Assembly: GCF_014873915.1 (NCBI RefSeq)
Contig: NZ_JADBEJ010000005.1
Coordinates: 1,178,001-1,242,000 of the forward strand
Length of the DNA stretch: 64,000 nt
DNA from: Amycolatopsis roodepoortensis
Lineage (GTDB): Bacteria; Actinomycetota; Actinomycetes; Mycobacteriales; Pseudonocardiaceae
Direction of reading: 5' to 3'
Position numbers and translations under genes: made by a program
Shown: piece by piece, positions 55,868 to 63,985 of the stretch
Position numbering within the stretch: the first letter of the stretch is position 1
How the letters are laid out: each line of letters opens with the position of its first letter
Notes under the pieces: model-generated
The model's input: the letters and a program-made list of their open reading frames with translations, nothing else
What the model was told of the DNA's origin: nothing
Database searches by the model: none

Positions 55868-56431
55868 GCCGCCATGGCAGGCCGAAATGCCGTGCCACGC
55901 GCGCTCCGGTGGCCAGGAACAGTTTCCGCACGCGCGGCTCGTTCTCCGGATCGAAGTCCGGTGTGGACTCGATCAGCGTCGCGAGTCCGCGGACGAGCTC
56001 GGCCGCGGCCTAGCGAGTCCGCGGACGAGCTCGGCCGCGGCCTTCCCCGGCACCAGCAGCACCCGCACCGGCGCGAGGCTGCGCACCGCGGGCGGTGGCG
56101 CGATGAGGTCGACCCGGGTACGGACCAGGCCGGTCAGCCTCAGCAGCCGGAGAACGGCACCCGTCACCACCCAGGCCACCAGTTCCGCCACGAGCACGGG
56201 CGACAGGACCAGCGCCACCCCGGCGGCCTGCCCGACGGCGATCCCCAGCATCAGCCACTCCCCGACGTCCAGGCGCTCTTCCCGCGTGGACCGGCCGCGG
56301 TGCCGGGTGAACGACACCTCGCGGTAGCGCTCGCTTTCGGTGACGATCGCGAGCGGGCGGATCCGGCGCAGCCAGGGCGCGAACCGGCGCACGATCAGCC
56401 ACTCCCCGCCTTCGGCATCGGTCACTCGCAT
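55839..56431 (-). pseudogene. Hypothetical membrane-associated protein, frameshifted by a 32-bp tandem duplication
   Basis: The frame begins MRVTDAEGGEWLIVRRFAPW at an ATG (56431) preceded by AGGGGG, and has one hydrophobic region (WLMLGIAVGQAAGVALVLSP). At GKAAAELVRGLA it meets an extra 32-bp copy (55981-56012 versus 56013-56043) and stops soon after. If one copy is removed, the frame continues as TLIESTPDFDPENEPRVRKL, LFLATGARVARHFG and LPWRLSGRRVPAA to a stop at 55839. The gene is therefore disrupted (or the duplication is a sequence error). Function unknown. A second upstream frame (MTVIDPERVRGGRSPVRVVA, good ribosome binding site at 56605) may belong to the same locus. Confidence 0.72.
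55981..56043. repeat. 32-bp tandem duplication
   Basis: The unit beginning GCGAGTCCGCGGACGAGCTC is present at 55981-56012 and again at 56013-56043. Because 32 is not a multiple of three it shifts the reading frame of the gene on the minus strand. Confidence 0.9.
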
Positions 56432-56664
56432 CGCGTTCCCCCTCGTCGGTGTGCAGTGCTCCGACGAAGCGCCGGCCGATGCCGTTCCCATCGGCCGGCA
56501 ACCGCCGGTGGGTCCCGCCCCTGGCCGGACCCACCGGCGCCACGACGCGAACCGGTGATCGGCCGCCCCTCACCCTCTCCGGATCGATCACCGTCATCGG
56601 CCCTCCCTCCGATCTCGCGCCGTGTCCGGCGGGAACGAGCCTGGCAGGGATCACCGCGTCGTTC

Positions 56665-56680
56665 TGTGTCACCTGACACA
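56665..56680. promoter_or_regulatory. Crp-like operator palindrome
   Basis: TGTGTCACCTGACACA: perfect 7-base arms around CC, in the style of Crp-family sites (TGTGA-N6-TCACA). The Crp/Fnr gene lies 0.8 kb away. Candidate regulator site for the sialidase promoter. Confidence 0.45.
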
Positions 56681-56695
56681 AAGCGCGAAACCGGG

Positions 56696-56724
56696 TTGTA
56701 CGCGGCTTGTACGACGGCTGTACG
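56696..56724. repeat. Three 11-bp-spaced TGTACG direct repeats
   Basis: TTGTACG at 56696, TTGTACG at 56707 and CTGTACG at 56718, spaced 11 bp, one helical turn. They lie 60-85 bp before the sialidase start and look like an activator or repressor array. Confidence 0.5.
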
Positions 56725-56781
56725 AGCCGGAAGGACTCTGATGCCCCGTCACCTGAACCGAATCCAGGACGGAGTCATCCC

Positions 56782-58301
56782 GTGAAGATCTCCCGCGTCG
56801 CACAGGGCCTGTTCGCGGCCCTCGTCGCCACCGCGGCGGTCGGCGCAGCCCCGGCCACCTCCCTCGCCGCGCCGGCCACCGGCGACCAGTTCTCGGCCGC
56901 CGCGGTCGGGAACACGTTGGTGTACAAAGAGAAAACAGAAGGTTATGACTGTTTCAGAATCCCCGCCATCGTCAAGGCGAACAACGGCGAACTGCTCGCG
57001 TTCGCCGAAGGCCGCAACGGCGGAGCCAGCTTCTGCAACGACCGCGGCGACATCGACCTCGTCGTGAAACGCTCCGCCGACAACGGCAAGACCTGGAGCG
57101 CCCCGAAGGTCGTCATCGAAGGTTTCGGTGACACCAAAGGAAACCCGACGCCGATCGTGATCCCGTCCACCGGGCGGATCGTGCTGCTCTCGGTGATGGA
57201 ATGCGTGAAGAACCCCGACTGCAACCGGATTCCGCGGGTCTCGATCAGCGACGACCACGGCAAGACCTGGACCGCGCCGAAGGTGCTGACCACGCAACTC
57301 GGGTTCAGCTCCGCGCCCGGCTGGCTCGCGACAGGGCCTCGCACGGCATCGTGCTGACCCGCGGCGCGCACGCGGGCCGCATCGTCGCCGGGATGAGTTA
57401 CACCATGGACGGCAAGAACAGCGGCGCGCTCATCTACAGCGACGACCAGGGTGTCACCTGGAAGCGCGGCGCCACCGACACCCCGGCCGCGTCGGCCGAG
57501 CTGAACCCGCAGGAGATCAGCGTCACCGAGCTGCTCGACGGCCGGGTCTACGCCGCCGCGCGCAACCAGGCCAACAACGACAACAAGTGTCTCAGCGGTG
57601 GCGCCAAGAACCGTGCCTACGCCATCAGCTCCGACGGCGGGGCGAGCTTCTCCACCAAGTTCACCTTCGAGGAGGACCTGATCACCCCGGTGGTGCAGGC
57701 TTCGACCGCGCGGATGACCGCGACCGACAAGGCGGGCAAGTACAACCGGATCCTGTTCGCCGCGCCGTCGGTCTGCGACCGCCGCAAGGAACTCGTCGTG
57801 CGGTCGTCGTTCGACGAGGGCGCGAACTGGCAGGGCAACTCCGCCGGAACGCTGGTGTGGAGCGGTGACGCCGCGTACTCCGACATGGTCCAGCTGTCCT
57901 CGGGTTCGGTCGGCGTGCTGTACGAGGCGGGGCCCGCGGGGAACGCCAACGAGACCATCCGCTTCTCGACCGTCACCGAGACGACCCTCGGTGCCCCGGT
58001 GTGCGGCGGCGGATACGGCGTGATCGACTCGGCCCCGCTCGGCACGGCGGGCACGGTTTACCTGTCCTACAACGCTTCCAACGGGCAGAACTGCGTCAGC
58101 ACGATGAAGAGCGCGTCCGCGGGCACCGCGACCGCGACGTCGGCCTACCTCGAGGTTTCGGGGTCGTCCCGGATCACCGATTCCGGGTCGTTCTCGTGGT
58201 TCGCCGGCCCGGTGAAGGCGGCCGCGGCGGGCAAATGCGTGAAGTGGGGCGGTTCCGCGGGCGGGACGTCGTACAACAGCCCGTCAGAGCACTGCGGCTG
58301 A
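56782..58301 (+). pseudogene. Secreted exo-alpha-sialidase (BNR repeats), frameshifted
   Basis: GTG at 56782 (GGAG 7 bases before) begins a signal peptide (VKISRVAQGLFAALVATAAV, cleaved near SLAA). The first part has the sialidase YDCFRIPAIV (Arg of the Arg triad) and Asp boxes SADNGKTW and SDDHGKTW. At about 57335-57340 the frame is lost: one extra base after GGGCC would restore it. The second part continues with HGIVLTRGAHAGRIVAGMSY, Asp box SDDQGVTW, and SSDGGASF. The full protein would be about 506 residues. A one-base deletion, sequencing error or recoding would explain this. It removes sialic acid if intact. Confidence 0.85.
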
Positions 58302-58310
58302 CCCCTGGGT

Positions 58311-58356
58311 CTCGTGAGTGGTAAGGACGGTTCTTACCGTCTTTACCACTCACGAG
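58311..58356. repeat. 46-bp REP-like palindrome, second copy
   Basis: Same length and sequence as 11488-11533 except for two bases in the second arm, so the pairing is slightly imperfect. It follows the sialidase stop by 9 bp and precedes the convergent exporter gene: probable terminator. Both copies are preceded by CTGACCC and CTGGG. Confidence 0.8.
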
Positions 58357-58357
58357 G

Positions 58358-59767
58358 TCACCTGCGGCGCGTCACCCACCAGAGCCGCGCGCCCAGCACC
58401 GCGGCGACCGCGGCCGAGGCGGTGAGCCACCAGAACGTCGCCCGGAACGCCGAGTCCGCGCCGGCGGGCAACAGGTTCGCCAGTACGACGGCGAACAGGG
58501 CCGTCCCGGCCGCACCGCCGACGCGGCTGACGATGTTGATCTGCGCGGCCGCGTCGGGCAGCTGCTCCTTGGTGACGGCCGCGTACCCGGCCGTCGTCGC
58601 GGGCATCAGGAGGAACGCGACGGCGATTCCCCTGGCCAGCAACAGGATCTGCACGACGACGCCGTCCGGCGGGAACCCGCCGATGGCGAAGGGAACGGTG
58701 GTGGCGAGCGTCGCGACACTCCCCCAGGCGGCGACCAGGCCCGCGCCGTAGCGGTCGGTGAGCTTGCCGGAAAGCGGCAACGCGATCGCCGTACCGACTC
58801 CGAGCCCCATCAGCAGCAGCCCCGTCTCGACGACCCCGCTCCCGCCCAGCACCTGGAAGTACAGCGGCAGCAGGAAAAGCGCGCCGAACAACGCGGGCGC
58901 GGCGAAGAAGGACAACACGACCGCCGAGGTGTAGACGCGGCTCCGGAGCAGCGTCAGATCCATGACGGGGTTCTCCCGGCCCCACGACCGCCGGACGAAC
59001 AGCGCGAGCAGCACGACGCCCGCGACGAGCGGCACCAGCACCCCGGCACCGAACTCTTCACCGCCTTCACCCCAGGTGGTGAGCCCGTACAACAAGGCCG
59101 GGATTCCCGCGCTCACCAGGACGAAACCGAACCAGTCCGGCCGGGTCACCGCGCCCTTCTCGCCACGGGGCACCAAGCGCAGCCCGAGTACCAGCGCGAT
59201 CACGCCGACCGGGATGTTGATCAGGAACAGCCACTCCCACGAGAGACCGCGCAGCAGGACGCCGCCGAGAACCGGGCCGAACGTCGGGCCGACGCTCATC
59301 ACGATGCCCAGTGTCCCCATGACGCGGCCGAGCCGGGCCGGCCCGACCGCCTGGCCGAGCACCGTCTGCCCGGCGGGCAGGAGCAGCCCGGCGGCGAGGC
59401 CCTGCAGCACCCGCAACCCGATCAACCAGCCCACGTTCCCGGCGAGCGCGCACAGCACCGATGCCACGGTGAACGCCGCCAGCGAGGCCAGCCAGACCCG
59501 GCCGGCGCCGAACCGGCGGCTGAGCCAGCCGCACAACGGCAGCGCGACCGCCAGCGCAACCAGGTACGCGGTGAAAACCCATTGCACGGAAGCGATTCCG
59601 GCGCCGAGTTCACGGGTGAGCGTCTCGGCGCCGACCGCGAGGACCGTGGTGTCCAGCATGGTCATGAACGCGCCGAGCACGATCACCCAGGCCATCCGCC
59701 AGGCCTCGGCCGGCACCTTGTCCGGCAGCGGGACCGCGTTCGCCCGCCGTTCCAGCGAAACAGCCAT
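58358..59767 (-). CDS. DHA2-family MFS exporter (EmrB/QacA type)
   Basis: 469 residues with about fourteen helices. Start region AWRMAWVIVLGAFMTMLDTT (motif D1), motif A LCGWLSRRFGAGRVWLASLA, motif C GTLGIVMSVGPTFGPVLGGV, then LLRGLSWEWLFLINIPVGVI. This is the 14-TMS drug-exporter family, proton-coupled. The ATG at 59767 is used; an upstream GTG would overlap the -10 of its promoter. A MerR-type promoter lies upstream (59811-59841), so expression is probably induced by a drug or stress sensor. Confidence 0.9.
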   Translation of the reverse strand: MAVSLERRANAVPLPDKVPAEAWRMAWVIVLGAFMTMLDTTVLAVGAETLTRELGAGIASVQWVFTAYLVALAVALPLCGWLSRRFGAGRVWLASLAAFTVASVLCALAGNVGWLIGLRVLQGLAAGLLLPAGQTVLGQAVGPARLGRVMGTLGIVMSVGPTFGPVLGGVLLRGLSWEWLFLINIPVGVIALVLGLRLVPRGEKGAVTRPDWFGFVLVSAGIPALLYGLTTWGEGGEEFGAGVLVPLVAGVVLLALFVRRSWGRENPVMDLTLLRSRVYTSAVVLSFFAAPALFGALFLLPLYFQVLGGSGVVETGLLLMGLGVGTAIALPLSGKLTDRYGAGLVAAWGSVATLATTVPFAIGGFPPDGVVVQILLLARGIAVAFLLMPATTAGYAAVTKEQLPDAAAQINIVSRVGGAAGTALFAVVLANLLPAGADSAFRATFWWLTASAAVAAVLGARLWWVTRRR

Positions 59768-59810
59768 CGGAGTGTTCTCCTCACGTGCCCCAGGGATCTT
59801 GACCTGGCTC

Positions 59811-59841
59811 ACGCTAAGACCTCGACTTAACTCAAGGTCAA
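59811..59841 (-). promoter_or_regulatory. MerR-type promoter (19-bp spacer) of the exporter gene
   Basis: On the minus strand TTGACC (59841-59836) and TAGCGT (59816-59811) are 19 bp apart with an imperfect palindrome, GACCTTGAG-TTAA-GTCGAGGTC, in the spacer. Long spacers with such a palindrome are characteristic of MerR-family control. No MerR gene is in the window. Confidence 0.6.
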
Positions 59842-59848
59842 GCGAAGA

Positions 59849-60316
59849 TCACTTCGGCGGACGCTGCCGAGGGGAAAGCTTGGTGAGCGCCAATTCCTCC
59901 AGCCTGCTCGAGATCTCCGCGATCCCGGCGTCGAACCGGTCCAGGTCCACGCCGTCGGCGGCGAGGTCTTCGCGGACGTGCTTCTCCACCTTCGCCCAGT
60001 CGTTGCGGTACCGGGTGGCGAGTTCCTTCCAAGGCACACCGGCCAGCCCGGCGACGAGGCCGCTGTCGTAGGCGAGCACGCCGCGCTCCATCAGGTACGC
60101 GATACCCGGGTACCCGAGATAGCCCTGCCAGTAGGACCCGTTGTCGTTGGCCGTGATCGACCCGGCCGCCGGATCATGGCGGACGTCGTAGATCTTGGCC
60201 TTGTCCGACGACGCGACCCGCGCGGTGTCGCCGTCGACCTCGACCCGCCCGTCGGCGATCGCGCCGAGTGCCTCGTAGATCTTGATGACCGGGGACGGCT
60301 TCCAGCCCGCGGCCAC
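59849..60316 (-). CDS. Hypothetical protein, 155 residues
   Basis: A soluble mixed protein: VIKIYEALGAIADGRVEVDG near the start, SITANDNGSYWQGYLGYPGI in the middle and a helical end (RYRNDWAKVEKHVREDLAAD). No family was recognised. The start GTG directly follows the stop of the DUF1905 gene (TGAGTG), so the two are one operon and probably act together. Codon use is typical for the genome. Confidence 0.72.
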   Translation of the reverse strand: MAAGWKPSPVIKIYEALGAIADGRVEVDGDTARVASSDKAKIYDVRHDPAAGSITANDNGSYWQGYLGYPGIAYLMERGVLAYDSGLVAGLAGVPWKELATRYRNDWAKVEKHVREDLAADGVDLDRFDAGIAEISSRLEELALTKLSPRQRPPK

Positions 60317-60586
60317 TCAGCCCTCCAGCCGTTCGAGCAGGACGACCTCCACCGTGTCCCCCTCCTCCTTGCCGATCGCCTTGCGCACGTCGGCCTTCAC
60401 CGGGAGCTTGTGGGTGCCGTCGCCCAGCGCCATGAACGAACTCCGGAACGGGTGCCCGTCGACGGTGCCGCGGACCTTCACCAGCCCCTTGGTGCCGAAG
60501 AACTCGGCGGAGCCGGGCATGACCACATACGTCCAGCCGCCCTTCTCCGGGCTCTTGACCAGCGTCGCAGTGAACCGTTTGTCCAT
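60317..60586 (-). CDS. DUF1905 family protein
   Basis: 89 residues with the DUF1905 pattern: FTATLVKSPEKGGWTYVVMP, VRGTVDGHPFRSSFMALGDG, HKLPVKADVRKAIGKEEGD and VEVVLLER. The family is a small beta-barrel of unknown role, often fused with bacteriocin-protection (YdeI/OmpD-associated) domains. First gene of the two-gene operon with the 155-residue protein. Confidence 0.88.
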   Translation of the reverse strand: MDKRFTATLVKSPEKGGWTYVVMPGSAEFFGTKGLVKVRGTVDGHPFRSSFMALGDGTHKLPVKADVRKAIGKEEGDTVEVVLLERLEG

Positions 60587-60624
60587 GGGGGCACCTTACG
60601 GCAGGGCACCGACAAAACGGCCTT

Positions 60625-61131
60625 TCAGAGTGCGACGCGGATCCGCACGCGACGGCCGACGTCGCGGGCCCAGGCCCGGATCGACGGCCAGTCCCGGAAG
60701 TCGCCCGCCCACGGGCCCGCGGCCATGATCTTCCAGAACAGGCCGCTCGCAGTGGCCGGGGTGAGCCTGCCGCCGAAGGTGGCCGTGCGCTCGGCGTCGA
60801 TCCTCGCGGCCAGCAGGGCGACCCCCGCCGGGAGACTCACCCGTTTGCCCGCGGCGAGCGGCCCGCACGGCCCGCTGTGGAACAACCAGACCGGCCGGCT
60901 CCGGAGCGCTTCCTCGTGCTCGGTGAGCAGGCGCACCGCCTCCGGGCGCCAGCGCCGGTGGTACAGCGCGCTTCCGACGATCACCGCGCTGTACGGCTCG
61001 ACGTCTTCGACCTCGGCCGCGTCCAGCAGATCGGCCGTCAGCCCGCTTTCCCGCAGCTCGGCGGCGATCACCTCGGCGATCTCCCTTGTCCCACCGGTTT
61101 TGCCGGCATGGGCGACGAGCACAGCGGTCAT
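60625..61131 (-). CDS. Flavodoxin-like protein (protoporphyrinogen-oxidase/HemG-like)
   Basis: 168 residues with the flavodoxin start MTAVLVAHAGKTGGTREIAE, the FMN phosphate loop, then VIVGSALYHRRWRPEAVRLL and VWLFHSGPCGP. It resembles flavodoxin_5/HemG-type proteins rather than classical electron-transfer flavodoxin. The ATG at 61131 is used. It lies about 90 bp downstream of the nitric oxide synthase gene on the same strand, so it could be its electron donor; this is inference. Confidence 0.83.
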   Translation of the reverse strand: MTAVLVAHAGKTGGTREIAEVIAAELRESGLTADLLDAAEVEDVEPYSAVIVGSALYHRRWRPEAVRLLTEHEEALRSRPVWLFHSGPCGPLAAGKRVSLPAGVALLAARIDAERTATFGGRLTPATASGLFWKIMAAGPWAGDFRDWPSIRAWARDVGRRVRIRVAL

Positions 61132-61219
61132 GCCGCCATTGTCCGCGTGGCCGCCGGCCGCGCCACCGGCCGGCCCATCGACACGCCGCATTCGGCTCAC
61201 CTCTTCACCCGTCGGAGCG

Positions 61220-62428
61220 CTACCCGGGAGGCAGGAACGCCGGTCTCGCCGCCGGATCGGGTTCGTCGTAGTAACGGTGGAACACGGCGGTCTGCCCGCC
61301 GGACAGCGGCGGGACTATCCAGCTCCATTCGGCCTGGCAACGGCGTCCCGCGCGCTCCTCCTTGGCGATATGCGTGAGGAACCGCCGCGATTCGGTGTGG
61401 TGGTCGGCGACGGTCACGCCCGCCGCGTCGAAGGAGTGCTGGACGGCCAGCGTCAGTTCGACGAGGGCGCGGTCGCGCCACAGGGTGCGTTCCGACTTCG
61501 TCGACAGGCCCATCAGGTCCGCGATCACCGGCAGCAGGTCGTAGCGGTCGGTATCGGCCAGGTTGCGCGCGCCGATCTCGGTGCCGAGATACCAGCCGTT
61601 GAACGGTGCCGCCGGATAGGTGATCCCGCCGACGACCAGCCGCATGTCGCTGATCGCCGGTACCGCGTGCCAGCGCAGCCCGAGCCCGGCGAACCAGCGG
61701 TGGTCGGGATGCGACAACGGGACCTCCAGCACGGCGTCCGGCGGCAGCCGGAAGAGGCGCCGCTCTCCCGGTTCCGATTCGATGAGCAGCGGGAGGACGT
61801 CGAAGGATCCCTTGCGCTCGGGCGGGCGCCAGCCGTGCGCCTGGACGGTCTCGGTGAAGCAGGCATAGCGGGGATCGCCCAGCACCGAGCCGTCGCTCAG
61901 CCGGTACCCGGCATACCGGACGAGCTGGTCGTTGTGGATCTTCGGGCCGGGCCCGGCCGGGCCGTCCGGCGCGAACACGGTGATGGTCGGGCGGATCCGG
62001 CCGCCCCGGGTCGCCTCCCGCAAATGGGTGACGCACTCCTCGGCGATGGCGGCGGCTCCGACGACGTCGCGGCGGTCCCGCACCCTCAGCCCTTGCCAGT
62101 ACAGCCTGCCGATGCACCGGGCGGAGTTCCGCCAGGCCACCCGCGCGCCGAACTCGATCTCGGCCGTCGTGTGCCGGTACGTGCCGGTGTCACCGATCTC
62201 GGCGCGGACCCGGTCGAGCCGCTCGCGCAGTCGCGCCGGCCCAGCGTCCGTTTCGGCGTGGAAGAGCCGGAGGAAGTCCTCCGCCTCGGCGACGTCCACG
62301 CTCCGTTCCCGCGGCGCCACCTCAGGAGGCAGGCGAGGGATATCCGTCACCCGCATGGAGGCCGTCGCCACCTCGGCTTCCCACTCTCCGAATTCGACGC
62401 CGGCACCGGCGGCGGGAACGATCACCAT
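61220..62428 (-). CDS. nos: Nitric oxide synthase, oxygenase domain only
   Basis: 402 residues, bacterial NOS with only the heme domain. The heme-thiolate region is VAWRNSARCIGRLYWQGLRV with Cys105. The active-site block is GWYLGTEIGARNLADTDRYD, with the Glu that binds Arg, and the C-terminal FHRYYDEPDPAARPAFLPPG is the pterin/dimer region. It makes NO from arginine using external reductants; no reductase domain is attached. The ATG at 62428 follows AGGAGG; a downstream ATG (SMRVTDIP) would give a shorter protein. No thaxtomin-type P450 partner is nearby. Confidence 0.93.
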   Translation of the reverse strand: MVIVPAAGAGVEFGEWEAEVATASMRVTDIPRLPPEVAPRERSVDVAEAEDFLRLFHAETDAGPARLRERLDRVRAEIGDTGTYRHTTAEIEFGARVAWRNSARCIGRLYWQGLRVRDRRDVVGAAAIAEECVTHLREATRGGRIRPTITVFAPDGPAGPGPKIHNDQLVRYAGYRLSDGSVLGDPRYACFTETVQAHGWRPPERKGSFDVLPLLIESEPGERRLFRLPPDAVLEVPLSHPDHRWFAGLGLRWHAVPAISDMRLVVGGITYPAAPFNGWYLGTEIGARNLADTDRYDLLPVIADLMGLSTKSERTLWRDRALVELTLAVQHSFDAAGVTVADHHTESRRFLTHIAKEERAGRRCQAEWSWIVPPLSGGQTAVFHRYYDEPDPAARPAFLPPG

Positions 62429-62804
62429 TCCTCCTGCACTCGGAAATGCCCGGAGAGATCATGCCTGATCGGCGAGACGGCCGGGTCCGGACCAGACGAA
62501 AGACGATACCCCACGAAAAGACCGCCACGATCCTCCAAATGGCAGAAGCTTCGCCCGTCGTGACATTTACCCAGCTAGAACACTTGCGGACGACAATATT
62601 TGGAATTGCGTAAGACTTCGCGGGATATTCACCGAAATGGCCCGCGCGAAATGATCAAATCCGGCCAAGATCACTTTATGATCGTCGTTAATCACTCTTT
62701 CGAGCGTATTCGACGGCGAGCCCTTCTGTTCTTTCCCCGTGCCGGTGTATTGGCCCGCTCCGGCCGTCGCTAGAGTGCGGAGAGCGCCGACGGAAAGGAA
62801 AATC
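62429..62804. other. Intergenic region between nos and the CobW-type gene
   Basis: 376 bp, markedly AT-richer, with divergent promoter regions. The part 62560-62700 has the lowest GC of the window. No ORF, hairpin or clear Zur-type palindrome was recognised. Confidence 0.5.
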
Positions 62805-63821
62805 GTGGTCGACAGGCGGATTCCGGTCATCCTGGTCGCGGGCTTCCTCGGCTCCGGCAAGACCACCCTGCTCAACCACCTGCTGGCCAACCGGCAGGGC
62901 GCGCGGATCGGGGTGGTGGTCAACGACTTCGGCAGCATCGCGGTCGACGCGATGGCCGTCTCCGGCCAGGTCGACACCATGATGTCGTTCGGCAACGGCT
63001 GCCTGTGCTGCGCCGTCGACGCGAGCGGGCTCGACGCCATGCTCGCGAAGCTCTCCGAGGCCGAGGCCGGCATCGACGTCATCGTGATCGAAGCCAGCGG
63101 ACTCGCCGAACCGCGTGACCTCATCCGCCTGATGATCGCCAGCGAGAACCCCGCCATCGCCTACGGCGGCCTGGTCGAACTCGTCGACGCCGCCGAGTTC
63201 GAGACGACCAGGAAGCGGCACCCGGAGCTGGACGAGCACCTCGGGTTCGCCGACCTGGTCGTGCTCAACAAGATCGACCGGGCCGACGAGGACTCCCTTG
63301 CCAAACTGCGCGGCACGATCGACGAGATCGCGCCCGGCACGCCGGTGATCGCGACCTCCCACGGCCGGATCGACCCCACCCTCTTCTTCGACGCCCGGCC
63401 GCGTGAACGGGTGGGCCAGCTGTCGTTCGACGACCTCCGCGAGGAGGAGCACGACCACGAGCACCACTTCCACACCGCGTACGACAGCGTCTCCTTCACC
63501 ACGGAACGGCCGCTGGACCCGCGACGGCTGATGGACTTCCTCGAACAGCGCCCCGGCGGGCTCTACCGGATCAAGGGTTTCCTCGACTTCGGCCCGAACG
63601 GCCCGCGGTCCCGGTTCGGCCTGCACACCGTCGGCTCCTTCATCCAGCTGGAGCGCTCGGCGTGGCCCGCCGGCCAGCCGCGCCGGAGCGAACTGGTGCT
63701 GATCGGTTCGGGGATCGACACCGAGGCCGTCACCGCGCGTCTCGAGGAATGCGTCGCGGACGATCCCGACGTCGTCGACGACCGGGCCATGCTGCGCGTG
63801 CTGCGGTTCATCCAGGACTGA
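62805..63821 (+). CDS. CobW/COG0523 GTPase (putative metallochaperone)
   Basis: 338 residues. The G domain opens IPVILVAGFLGSGKTTLLNH (Walker A). The metal site GNGCLCCAVDASGL carries the CXCC motif, and VVLNKIDRADEDSLAKL is the NKxD block. A His-rich loop EEEHDHEHHFHTAY separates it from the C-terminal CobW_C domain (about 220-338; LMDFLEQRPGGLYRIKGFLD). Zinc or other metal delivery is the family role. GTG at 62805 with AAAGGA upstream. The gene is divergent from nos and ends in a repeat-rich terminator region. Confidence 0.9.
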   Translation: MVDRRIPVILVAGFLGSGKTTLLNHLLANRQGARIGVVVNDFGSIAVDAMAVSGQVDTMMSFGNGCLCCAVDASGLDAMLAKLSEAEAGIDVIVIEASGLAEPRDLIRLMIASENPAIAYGGLVELVDAAEFETTRKRHPELDEHLGFADLVVLNKIDRADEDSLAKLRGTIDEIAPGTPVIATSHGRIDPTLFFDARPRERVGQLSFDDLREEEHDHEHHFHTAYDSVSFTTERPLDPRRLMDFLEQRPGGLYRIKGFLDFGPNGPRSRFGLHTVGSFIQLERSAWPAGQPRRSELVLIGSGIDTEAVTARLEECVADDPDVVDDRAMLRVLRFIQD

Positions 63822-63844
63822 CACTCCGACGTCCGCGCCCGATC

Positions 63845-63985
63845 TCGCGTGTCCAGAGGCGTAACTCGCGTGATCGAAGGCGTAACTCGCGTGTTTGGCG
63901 GCGTAACTCAGCCCCGGGGCAAGTTACGCCTCCAAGCACGCGAGTTACGCCTCCAAACACGCGAGTTACGCTCCCGGACACGCCG
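63845..63985. repeat. Array of GCGTAACTCGCGTG repeats in inverted arrangement
   Basis: GGCGTAACTCGCGTG-like units occur in the forward sense at about 63858, 63880 and 63899, and as CACGCGAGTTACGCC-like inverted copies at about 63923-63968, around the palindrome CCCCGGGGC. A strong hairpin cluster after the CobW gene, similar in style to the array at 15928-16052. Confidence 0.75.

Larger units (their letters stand above)
56432..56781. other. Intergenic region upstream of the sialidase gene
   Basis: 350 bp. It holds a minus-strand frame of uncertain status (start 56599, site GGAGGGAGGG), a Crp-type palindrome (56665-56680) and three TTGTACG repeats (56696-56724) leading to the sialidase start. 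Confidence 0.5.

Noticed and set aside
56010..56681. A 220-codon minus-strand ORF starting near 56599
   Set aside because: It has a good ribosome binding site but soon runs antiphase to the better-supported frame starting at 56431; only its first 50 codons look protein-like, so it is noted but not called.
62429..62804. Zur box before the CobW-type gene
   Set aside because: No AT-centred palindrome of the expected form was found in the AT-rich region.
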